This document shows positions 1 through 5,179 of a stretch of 5,179 nucleotides of DNA, piece by piece; within the stretch, counting starts at the first letter, position 1; every line of letters starts with the position of its first letter. A program made the position numbers and the translations under genes. The stretch spans positions 1 through 5,179 of the forward strand of contig JAHLFQ010000034.1 of the NCBI GenBank assembly GCA_018883705.1, written 5' to 3'. The notes beneath the pieces were generated by a model that was not told the DNA's origin, searched no databases, and saw only the letters and a list, made by a program, of their open reading frames with translations. Source of the stretch: Candidatus Cellulosilyticum pullistercoris. GTDB taxonomy: Bacteria > Bacillota > Clostridia > Lachnospirales > Cellulosilyticaceae.

Positions 1-876
1 AATATGCCAATTACAATTATAAACGGCATTCATGAAGGAAAAACCATTCTTATAACAGCAGGCGTACATGGAGGTGAATATCCTTGTATCAAAACTGCTA
101 TGGATTTAGCTAAAGAAATAGATCCTAATGAGGTATCAGGACAGATTATATTAGTACATCCAGTCAATGTTGCTGGTTTTATAGGAAGAAATACAGCTGT
201 TATGCCAGTTGATAATAAAAATATACTAAGAGTATTTCCAGGTGATCAAAATGGAACGATATCTGATAAGATTGCTTATTTTATAACCCATGAGTTGCAG
301 GACCAATCGGATTTTTACTTAGATCTTCACGGTGGAGATATTAATGAGGATTTACTACCTCATATTTATTATCCAGGGGTAGGAGAGGAATGGGTTGTTA
401 AAACATCTAAGAAAATAGCAAAACTTTTTGATGTACCTTATTATATTAAGTCTAACACAAGAAATGGAACATATACATCAGCAGCACTAAGGGGCGTACC
501 GAGTTTACTTATAGAACGTGGTGGATGCGGGTTATGTAAGGAAGAAGATGTAAAGGCTTATAAAAAGGATATACTTAACGTTTTATCAGCATTAGAGTTT
601 ATTAAAAAGGAAATAACAGAAAAACAATATGAGCCAGTTGAAATTTATGAAGCAGAATATATAGAGGCGTTAAATAGTGGATGCTGGATATGTTATGTCA
701 AAGCAGGAGAAACTATAAAAGAAGGACAAAAACTGGGAGAAGTAATGGATTTCTTTGGAAATATAGTGGATACCTATTATGCAAAATATGATGGAATCGT
801 GTTATATCATACGGTTGCTTTCTCAGTTACAGAAAGTAGTTCATTGATCGCATATGGTAAAGACCCAAATAGATAA
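1..876 (+). CDS. Succinylglutamate desuccinylase/aspartoacylase family hydrolase (M14-like), 5' partial
   Basis: This is a zinc-dependent deacylase-type enzyme that would hydrolyse an amide bond, as in N-acyl amino acids, probably in the cytoplasm since no signal peptide is seen. Numbering from the Met at position 4: zinc-binding HxxE in AGVHGGEY (H22, E25), third ligand His in DLHGGD (H109), a probable substrate-binding Arg (R62), and the likely catalytic Glu in IERGGCG (E171). Residues about 215-288 form the C-terminal beta domain usual in this family (G..I.EGQKLGEV.D.FG). The frame is open to base 1 (an AAT codon precedes the ATG). Family members normally have 15 or more residues before the ITIING strand, so the ATG at 4 is probably internal and the true start lies upstream. 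Oddity: the usual NLNR.FPG motif reads NILRVFPG (N73-G80), losing the Asn of the substrate-binding Asn-Arg pair. It lies 12 nt before the transporter genes. The family call is firm; the substrate is unknown. Confidence 0.88.
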   Translation, partial: NMPITIINGIHEGKTILITAGVHGGEYPCIKTAMDLAKEIDPNEVSGQIILVHPVNVAGFIGRNTAVMPVDNKNILRVFPGDQNGTISDKIAYFITHELQDQSDFYLDLHGGDINEDLLPHIYYPGVGEEWVVKTSKKIAKLFDVPYYIKSNTRNGTYTSAALRGVPSLLIERGGCGLCKEEDVKAYKKDILNVLSALEFIKKEITEKQYEPVEIYEAEYIEALNSGCWICYVKAGETIKEGQKLGEVMDFFGNIVDTYYAKYDGIVLYHTVAFSVTESSSLIAYGKDPNR

Positions 877-886
877 GTCAAAAGAT

Positions 887-892
887 AGGTGA
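887..892 (+). promoter_or_regulatory. SD-like AGGTGA overlapping the GTG start of the first permease
   Basis: The best match to the 16S rRNA 3' end near this gene is AGGTGA, which includes the GTG start codon itself rather than lying 5-9 nt before it. The only other upstream purine run, AAAGATAGG, is weak and too close. Either initiation at GTG 889 is inefficient or coupled to termination of the hydrolase 12 nt upstream, or a non-standard codon such as ATA at 898 is used. No ATG, GTG or TTG lies in frame at an ideal distance. The sequence match is visible; its function is uncertain. Confidence 0.35.
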
Positions 893-1827
893 GAAAAATA
901 GTAAAAGATATATTAAGAAGAATATTGAGCATCATACCTGTTTTATTAGTGATATCCTTTTTAACCTTTACGTTTATGCGTTTAGCAGGAGGAGATCCTG
1001 CAGAGATTAAATTGACAGCACAGGGAACAGTAGTAACATCAGAATTAATAGAAACAGTAAGAGACGAAATGGGCCTAAATGATCCTTTTATAAAGCAGTA
1101 TATGGATTGGTTAATGGATGTTTTACATGGAGACTTAGGGGTGTCTTATACGACAGGAATAGAGGTTACAGCTGAGCTGAAACAGCATCTTCCTTATACT
1201 CTGATGCTAACCATTTCGTCTATGCTCTTAACCTTGATAGTTTCCATTCCATTAGGCATTTTAGCGGCAGTAAAAAGAAATAAATGGGAAGATCACTTGA
1301 TTAGAGGTTGCTCTTTTATGGGGAATGCCATTCCGGGATTCTTTTTAGCTTTAATATTATTATTAATATTTTCTTTAAAGTTAAAGCTGCTACCTATATT
1401 AAGTGAAAGTGGCATAAAAAGTATTATTTTACCTACCCTTACATTGTCAATTGCTATGAGTAGTAAATACATTAGACAGATTAGAGCAGTTGTTATAGAA
1501 GAGCTGGAAAAAGATTATGTAAAAGGATTAAGAGCAAGAGGTGTCAGTGAAAAAGTGATCCTTTATAAAAATGTATTAAAAAATATTATGATGACATTAA
1601 TGACAATAACAGGCTTATCAATAGGTTCGCTTATAGGAGGAACAGCTATAGTAGAGTCTATTTTTGTTTGGCCAGGTATAGGAAAACTTGTTTTAACTGC
1701 CATATCTAATAGAGATTATCCCGTGATTCAAGGTTATGTTCTATGGATGGGATGTATTTTTGTTGTGATTAATTTGATAGTTGATTTGCTATACAGAGTA
1801 TTTGATCCAAGAGTGCGGGCACAATAA
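889..1827 (+). CDS. ABC transporter permease, NikB/DppB type
   Basis: This is one of two membrane subunits of a peptide/nickel-class ABC importer, 312 residues, normal for the family. A first membrane helix at about 10-32 is followed by RLAGGDPAE, then the external segment with GLNDPF..QY and HGDLGVSY. Five further hydrophobic segments follow, at about 100-125, 140-168, 178-196, 235-262 and 278-303. The cytoplasmic EAA-type loop that contacts the ATPase is at about 209-232 (DYVKGLRARGVSEK, then KNVLKN). The C-terminal block has IGGTAIVESIFVWPGIGK, NRDYPVIQ, NLIVDLLYR and DPRVR, closer to E. coli NikB from memory than to DppB or OppB. The start is GTG at 889, the only start codon giving the usual short N-terminus ahead of the first helix; the upstream SD is poor (see the separate entry). 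It lies 12 nt after the hydrolase and 9 nt before the second permease, and probably pairs with it as a heterodimer. The family is certain; nickel over peptide is inferred. Confidence 0.93.
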   Translation: MRKIVKDILRRILSIIPVLLVISFLTFTFMRLAGGDPAEIKLTAQGTVVTSELIETVRDEMGLNDPFIKQYMDWLMDVLHGDLGVSYTTGIEVTAELKQHLPYTLMLTISSMLLTLIVSIPLGILAAVKRNKWEDHLIRGCSFMGNAIPGFFLALILLLIFSLKLKLLPILSESGIKSIILPTLTLSIAMSSKYIRQIRAVVIEELEKDYVKGLRARGVSEKVILYKNVLKNIMMTLMTITGLSIGSLIGGTAIVESIFVWPGIGKLVLTAISNRDYPVIQGYVLWMGCIFVVINLIVDLLYRVFDPRVRAQ

Positions 1828-1831
1828 GGAG
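1826..1831 (+). promoter_or_regulatory. Ribosome binding site AAGGAG of the second permease
   Basis: AAGGAG overlaps the TAA stop of the first permease and precedes two tandem GTG codons at 1837 and 1840, with gaps of 5 and 8 nt. The spacing slightly favours the second GTG, which would shorten the protein by one residue. The overlap of stop codon and SD suggests translational coupling of the two permeases. Confidence 0.7.
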
Positions 1832-1836
1832 AAATA

Positions 1837-2706
1837 GTGGTGTTAGAAAAAAGAGTAACAAAACATAAAACCAAATATAAGAGACAAAATCGAGATAAAC
1901 TATTTTTGATGCTAATAGTCATGATTTTGGTCATGATAGGTGTAATAAGCTTGATGGCACCCTATATTGCATGGAATGATCCTTATAACATAGATTTAAC
2001 GAATATATTACAAAGCCCTTCTAAAGTATTTCCTTTTGGGACAGATGCACTAGGAAGATGTGTCTTTTCAAGAGTTTTATATGGTGCAAAAAATACCATA
2101 TTCTCGGCACTGATAGTTGTGGCAATCACCTTTACATTAGGGAGTTTAATAGGTATAGTAAGCGGCTACGTGGGTGGAACATTAGATCATGTGGTCATGC
2201 GTATTGTAGATATTTTTCTAGCTTTTCCTGGAATGGTACTGGCGATTGCAGTAGCGGGTATTCTTGGTGGTGGACTTATGAATGCCATGCTAGCTATTAT
2301 AGCTATTGGATGGACCAAGTATACAAGGATTGCCCGAAGTTATGTTTTAGAAATAAAGGAAGAAACATTTATTCAAGCTGCAAGGCTGAGTGGAAAAGGA
2401 TCGTTTTATATTATTATGAGGCATATTATACCCAATATGCTGGGCTACATGATTGTAACGGCATCTTTGGACATAGGAACAACTATGATAGAGATGTCGT
2501 CTTTAGCCTTTTTAGGATTAAGTTCCCCACTACCATCACCAGAATGGGGAGCCATGATGAGTGAAGGAAAGAGTATGATTCAGTTTGCACCATGGGTGAT
2601 TTTAGGACCTGGAGTAGCACTTGTAGTAGTGGTAATACTTTTTAATTTATTAGGTGATACCATACGAGATTTATTAGATGAAAAACAAAAAAGAAGAGCT
2701 GTATAA
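1837..2706 (+). CDS. ABC transporter permease, NikC/DppC type
   Basis: This is the second membrane subunit of the importer, 289 residues, typical length. The order is a basic N-terminal tail (1-21), a first membrane helix (about 22-43), and the family hallmark FPFGTDALGR followed by C75 and SRVLYGA. Helices at about 86-110 and 120-155 come next, then the cytoplasmic EAA-type loop (FIQAARLSGKGSF to RHIIPN, 178-200), and finally a helix pair around SLDIG (210-214), LAFLGL, PEWGAMM and FNLLGDTIRDLLD. The SLDIG block recalls NikC's TLDIG, while DppC and OppC usually have no Asp there; this is the best local hint for metal or metal-chelate transport. The hallmark GRD is GRC here, which may be ordinary in this branch. 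The start is GTG 1837, or GTG 1840 one codon later. The family is certain; the Nik-like subtype is an inference from motifs. Confidence 0.93.
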   Translation: MVLEKRVTKHKTKYKRQNRDKLFLMLIVMILVMIGVISLMAPYIAWNDPYNIDLTNILQSPSKVFPFGTDALGRCVFSRVLYGAKNTIFSALIVVAITFTLGSLIGIVSGYVGGTLDHVVMRIVDIFLAFPGMVLAIAVAGILGGGLMNAMLAIIAIGWTKYTRIARSYVLEIKEETFIQAARLSGKGSFYIIMRHIIPNMLGYMIVTASLDIGTTMIEMSSLAFLGLSSPLPSPEWGAMMSEGKSMIQFAPWVILGPGVALVVVVILFNLLGDTIRDLLDEKQKRRAV

Positions 2707-2708
2707 GG
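2705..2708 (+). promoter_or_regulatory. Weak SD AAGG before the binding-protein start
   Basis: AAGG overlaps the TAA stop of the second permease and lies only 2 nt from ATG 2711, closer than ideal. With a 4-nt gap between the genes, initiation here probably depends on ribosomes finishing the permease (coupling). It still supports 2711 over ATG 2678, which has no purine-rich sequence before it. Confidence 0.4.
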
Positions 2709-2710
2709 TT

Positions 2711-4243
2711 ATGAAAAATAAATGGATAAGAATACTATACTTAGTTTTAATTGTATTACAGTTAACTGGATGTGGTTTTACAAATGAAAAAGTAGAGTGG
2801 CCACATAAGAATGAATTGATATTTGGTACAACATTAAGTACAAAAAGTTTGGATCCAGCGAATGGATATTGTGGTTGGTTTTTAGTGAGATATGGTGTAG
2901 GAGAGACCTTGTTTCGTTTAGATGATCATATGGAAGTGGAGATGTGGCTAGCGGATAGCTATGAACAAATAACACCTCTTAAGTGGAAAATCAAAATCAA
3001 AGAAGGTATCTTTTTTCAAAATGGGAAAAAATTAACGCCTAAATCCGTTAAAGATGCTTTAGAAAGGGTTATCGCACTAAATAGTAGAGCCAAGGCTACG
3101 TTGAAAATTAATACGATTGAAGCGGGAGAGGATTATATTATCATTCAAACTTTAGAAGAAAATCCAACACTTATCAATGAACTATGTGATCCTTTTGCTG
3201 CAATTATTGATGTAGAAAGTGAGGATATTGCTTCAAGCCCAATTGGAACAGGCCCTTTTAGGGTTGAAAAGTTTAATCAAAATGGAGCAAGTTATTTTAG
3301 AAAGAATGAAAATTATTGGGATGGAGAAGTCAATCTGGATTTAATAAAGGTCATTCCTATTAGTGATAGTGATACATTAGCTATGGCTTTGCAATCTGGA
3401 GAAATAGATGTAGCACAGGGACTATCCTATGGAATGATCCATTTATTAAAAAAAGATAGTAACTATGTTGTGAAGAGTATGAATACCTCAAGAGCTATCG
3501 TGATGTATTTGAATGAAGAAAATCAGCATTTATCAAATGCTCATGTTAGAAAAGCTATTAATATGCTAATTGACAAGGAAAAATACGCTTCTTCTATTTT
3601 GAAAGATGAGGCCGTCCCTGCTATAGGGGCTTTTCCGAGTTATGTTACCGATCAAGCTTTAGCATTAGAGTCATCCATATATGACAAGGAGCAGGCAATA
3701 GAGCTTTTAAAGGCTGAAGGATATGGAGATTCTAATCAAGATGGTATTTTAGATAAAGAGGGTGAAAATTTATCATTTAAGTTAGTGACCTATTCAGCTA
3801 GAGCCGAACTTTCAGATATTGCACAAGCCATACAAAACGATTTAAAACAGGTAGGAATAGAAGTCCTAGTAGAAATAAACGAAAATATTATGGATGTTTT
3901 AAGTTCAGGGGACTTTGATTTATGTTTATATTCTAACATAACGTCTGCTACAGGCGATGAATTTGCCTATCTTAATCAAACAATGAGGACTGATGCAATA
4001 TCCAATTATGGTCATTACAGTAATGAACAGGTAGATAATTTACTTAGTCAATTAACTGTTGAATTTGATATTAAAAAGAGAAAAGAATTATCAAGAGCTA
4101 TTCAGCAGATTGTATTAAAAGAAGATGGGTATCATTTCATAGCACATATGAAGATGAGCTTTGTTATGAAAAATAATGTCATTAACTTGGTACCACATCC
4201 TACAGATTATTATCAATTTACAGCAAAGACAGATATAAGGTAG
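2711..4243 (+). CDS. Solute-binding lipoprotein, SBP_bac_5 family (NikA/OppA-like)
   Basis: This is the extracellular ligand-binding subunit of the importer, 510 residues from ATG 2711. A lipoprotein signal peptide is clear: basic MKNKWIR, a hydrophobic stretch, then lipobox LTGC with the lipid-carrying Cys at 21. ATG 2678 would add 11 charged residues before the signal, overlap the permease by 29 nt and lacks an SD, so it was not chosen. The body follows the SBP_bac_5 pattern: GTTLSTKSLDPANG near the mature N-terminus, GW..RYGVGETLF (about 55-68), WKIKIKEGIFFQNG.KLT, IGTGPFRVEKF (178-188), RKNENYW (197-203), a GEIDVAQG segment, the HVRKAINMLIDKEKYA helix, and a C-terminal HPTDYYQFT. The GW..RYGVGETL motif and the PTDYYQ end resemble proteins annotated as nickel-binding in Firmicutes, from memory. 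The ligand cannot be read from sequence; nickel, a metal chelate or peptides are all possible. It sits after the permeases rather than first in the operon. Confidence 0.93.
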   Translation: MKNKWIRILYLVLIVLQLTGCGFTNEKVEWPHKNELIFGTTLSTKSLDPANGYCGWFLVRYGVGETLFRLDDHMEVEMWLADSYEQITPLKWKIKIKEGIFFQNGKKLTPKSVKDALERVIALNSRAKATLKINTIEAGEDYIIIQTLEENPTLINELCDPFAAIIDVESEDIASSPIGTGPFRVEKFNQNGASYFRKNENYWDGEVNLDLIKVIPISDSDTLAMALQSGEIDVAQGLSYGMIHLLKKDSNYVVKSMNTSRAIVMYLNEENQHLSNAHVRKAINMLIDKEKYASSILKDEAVPAIGAFPSYVTDQALALESSIYDKEQAIELLKAEGYGDSNQDGILDKEGENLSFKLVTYSARAELSDIAQAIQNDLKQVGIEVLVEINENIMDVLSSGDFDLCLYSNITSATGDEFAYLNQTMRTDAISNYGHYSNEQVDNLLSQLTVEFDIKKRKELSRAIQQIVLKEDGYHFIAHMKMSFVMKNNVINLVPHPTDYYQFTAKTDIR

Positions 4244-4250
4244 GTGAAGG
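4237..4250 (+). promoter_or_regulatory. Purine-rich ribosome binding region of the ATPase gene
   Basis: AAGG (4237-4240) and AGGTGA (4242-4247) lie just before ATG 4251 and overlap the TAG stop of the binding-protein gene. This is the strongest initiation region in the window and fixes the ATPase start with good confidence. Confidence 0.65.
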
Positions 4251-5179
4251 ATGAAACCCATATTAGAAATCAAGAACTTATATACTGAAAATGAGGGAAT
4301 TCAAATACTTAGAGAAATCTCTCTAAGTATTTATAAAGGTGAAATCATAGGGATTGTAGGAGAAAGTGGCTGTGGGAAAAGTACCCTACTTAGAACATTA
4401 CTGCAAATGATGAACAAGAATGAAAAAATAGTTAATGGCAGCATTGTTTTTAATGGCGAAGATATGGCACATATGAGCGCTGAAGAATTGAGAAAGATGA
4501 TGGGAAGCAAGATAGGCGTTGTTTTTCAAAATCCAGGCTCAACTCTAAATCCAATAAGGAAAATAGGCATACAATTTGTAGAGGCAATGCAAAGTCATGT
4601 GAAAATAAGTAAAAAAGATGCTTTAAAAGAAGCAGAGCGTATGTTAGAAAAGGTTAATTTAAAGGACTGTAAGTGTATTTTAAACAGTTATCCGTTTGAA
4701 TTAAGTGGGGGGATGAAGCAAAGAGTTGCCATTGCTTTAGCAATGATTATGAAACCAGAGTTGTTAGTTGCAGACGAACCTACTAGTGCACTAGATGTCA
4801 CTGTTCAAAAGCAAGTAGTGGATGAAATGATGAAGTTACGAGATGAGTTTCAAACAAGTATTTTGATAGTTACTCATAGTATGGGTGTTGTGTCTTATAT
4901 GGTGGATAAAGTGGCCGTTATGTATGCGGGAAAGATTATTGAGTATGGTGAAAAGCAAGCCATTTTAGAAAGGCCTATGCATCCTTATACAAAAGCTTTA
5001 ATGAATGCCATTCCTAAACTAGGCAAAAATATGACAATGGGAATAGAAGGGGCACCTCCTATGTTTATGGAAGTAAGTTCAGGTTGTAGTTTTGCAAAAA
5101 GGTGCCCAATAGCTAAAAAAGATTGTCAAGATCAAAGACAAAGCTTAAGACAAATAACAGAGAATAGATGGATAGCTTG
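4251..5179 (+). CDS. ABC transporter ATP-binding protein, NikD/DppD/OppD type, 3' partial
   Basis: This is one of the two cytoplasmic ATPases that power the importer; 309 codons are visible and no stop is reached. Motifs in order: Walker A GESGCGKST (37-45), Q-loop VVFQNP (Q93) followed by STLNP, ABC signature LSGGMKQRV (151-159), Walker B LLVADEP (171-177) with catalytic Glu E176, D-loop SALD (179-182) and H-loop His H209. All nucleotide-binding residues are present, so it should be active. The C-terminal oligopeptide-transporter domain begins near HPYTKALMNAIP (244-255) and contains GCSFAKRCPIAKKDC (278-292). The last bases, TGG ATA GCT TG, match the usual W.AC ending, and family length (about 310-330) means only a short tail is missing. 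It starts 7 nt after the binding-protein gene; a second ATPase (NikE/DppF type) would be expected downstream. An inverted repeat lies within codons 18-28. Confidence 0.93.
   Translation, partial: MKPILEIKNLYTENEGIQILREISLSIYKGEIIGIVGESGCGKSTLLRTLLQMMNKNEKIVNGSIVFNGEDMAHMSAEELRKMMGSKIGVVFQNPGSTLNPIRKIGIQFVEAMQSHVKISKKDALKEAERMLEKVNLKDCKCILNSYPFELSGGMKQRVAIALAMIMKPELLVADEPTSALDVTVQKQVVDEMMKLRDEFQTSILIVTHSMGVVSYMVDKVAVMYAGKIIEYGEKQAILERPMHPYTKALMNAIPKLGKNMTMGIEGAPPMFMEVSSGCSFAKRCPIAKKDCQDQRQSLRQITENRWIA
4303..4332 (+). repeat. Perfect 13-bp inverted repeat (hairpin) inside the ATPase gene
   Basis: Left arm AAATACTTAGAGA (4303-4315), loop AATC (4316-4319), right arm TCTCTAAGTATTT (4320-4332). 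All 13 pairs match. In mRNA it would form a stem-loop 52 nt downstream of the ATPase start codon, over codons 18-28, before Walker A. It is not a typical intrinsic terminator: the stem is AT-rich (3 G-C pairs) and no run of T follows. Its role is unknown; possibilities are mRNA stabilisation, tuning of ATPase output, or a protein-binding palindrome. Confidence 0.8.

Noticed and set aside
1351..1372. TTAATA..TATTAA palindrome in the first permease
   Set aside because: It is a run of Leu and Ile codons in a membrane helix of an AT-rich gene; short weak palindromes are expected there.
1734..1934. Antisense open frame across the junction of the two permease genes
   Set aside because: It lies wholly opposite well-supported permease coding sequence, has no recognisable motif or SD, and its product looks like reverse-translated noise.
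2058..2564. 168-codon open frame in another + frame inside the second permease
   Set aside because: Its translation is rich in Tyr, Cys, Ser and Trp with no family resemblance, and the overlapping permease frame is unambiguous; it is a shadow of that gene.
2678..2710. Upstream ATG for the binding protein at 2678
   Set aside because: It would put 11 charged residues before the lipoprotein signal, overlap the permease by 29 nt and has no SD; ATG 2711 gives a canonical lipobox with Cys at 21.
2778..2975. Antisense open frame within the binding-protein gene
   Set aside because: It is fully covered by the SBP_bac_5 coding sequence and lacks any motif or start signal.
4303..4340. Intrinsic terminator at the hairpin
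   Set aside because: No T-tract follows the stem, the stem is AT-rich, and the site lies inside an intact ATPase reading frame.
4335..4348. SD-like AAGGTGA just after the hairpin, as an internal ATPase start
   Set aside because: No ATG, GTG or TTG follows in frame at a suitable distance, and starting there would remove the first beta strand just before Walker A.
5050..5107. Inverted repeat GGGCACCT (5050-5057) and AGGTGCCC (5100-5107)
   Set aside because: The arms are only 8 bp with a 42-nt spacer and encode conserved family motifs (EGAPP and KRCPI), so protein constraint explains them.

Overview
The window is a tightly packed, single-strand run of five genes, all on the + strand. The base composition is strongly AT-rich: Arg codons are mostly AGA, Leu codons mostly TTA, and Shine-Dalgarno (SD) sequences are purine-rich. 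With the lipoprotein signal on the solute-binding protein, this points to a low-GC Gram-positive bacterium, most likely a clostridial Firmicute. The organism is inferred; no 16S or other marker gene is present.

Layout: (1) 1-876, a zinc carboxypeptidase-fold hydrolase of the succinylglutamate desuccinylase/aspartoacylase family, with its 5' end cut off by the window edge. (2) 889-1827, a NikB/DppB-type permease. (3) 1837-2706, a NikC/DppC-type permease. (4) 2711-4243, an SBP_bac_5 (NikA/OppA-like) solute-binding lipoprotein. (5) 4251-5179, a NikD/DppD-type ATPase that is still open at the window end and probably only a few codons short of its stop. Gaps between genes are 12, 9, 4 and 7 nt, so this looks like one operon. 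No promoter or terminator is visible, and the operon starts upstream and probably continues downstream, most likely with the second ATPase (NikE/DppF type).

Function: genes 2-5 form most of a peptide/nickel-class (PepT family) ABC importer. The binding protein captures the ligand outside the membrane, the two permeases form the channel, and the ATPase drives transport. Within this class the permeases resemble Nik more than Dpp or Opp. The evidence is the GDPA motif, the IGGT..VE.IF.WPG block followed by NRDYPVIQ and NLIVDLL in permease 1, and SLDIG followed by FLGL and EWG in permease 2. The ligand is therefore likely nickel, another metal or a metal chelate, but short peptides cannot be excluded. 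The M14-family hydrolase at the head of the operon suggests that an imported N-acyl amino acid or chelator is cleaved in the cytoplasm.

The main unexplained structure is a perfect 13-bp inverted repeat with a 4-nt loop inside the ATPase gene (4303-4332), about 50 nt after its start codon. Other points of interest are a substitution in the hydrolase's usually conserved Asn-Arg substrate-binding pair, the B-C-A-D gene order, and a cysteine-rich C-terminus on the ATPase.
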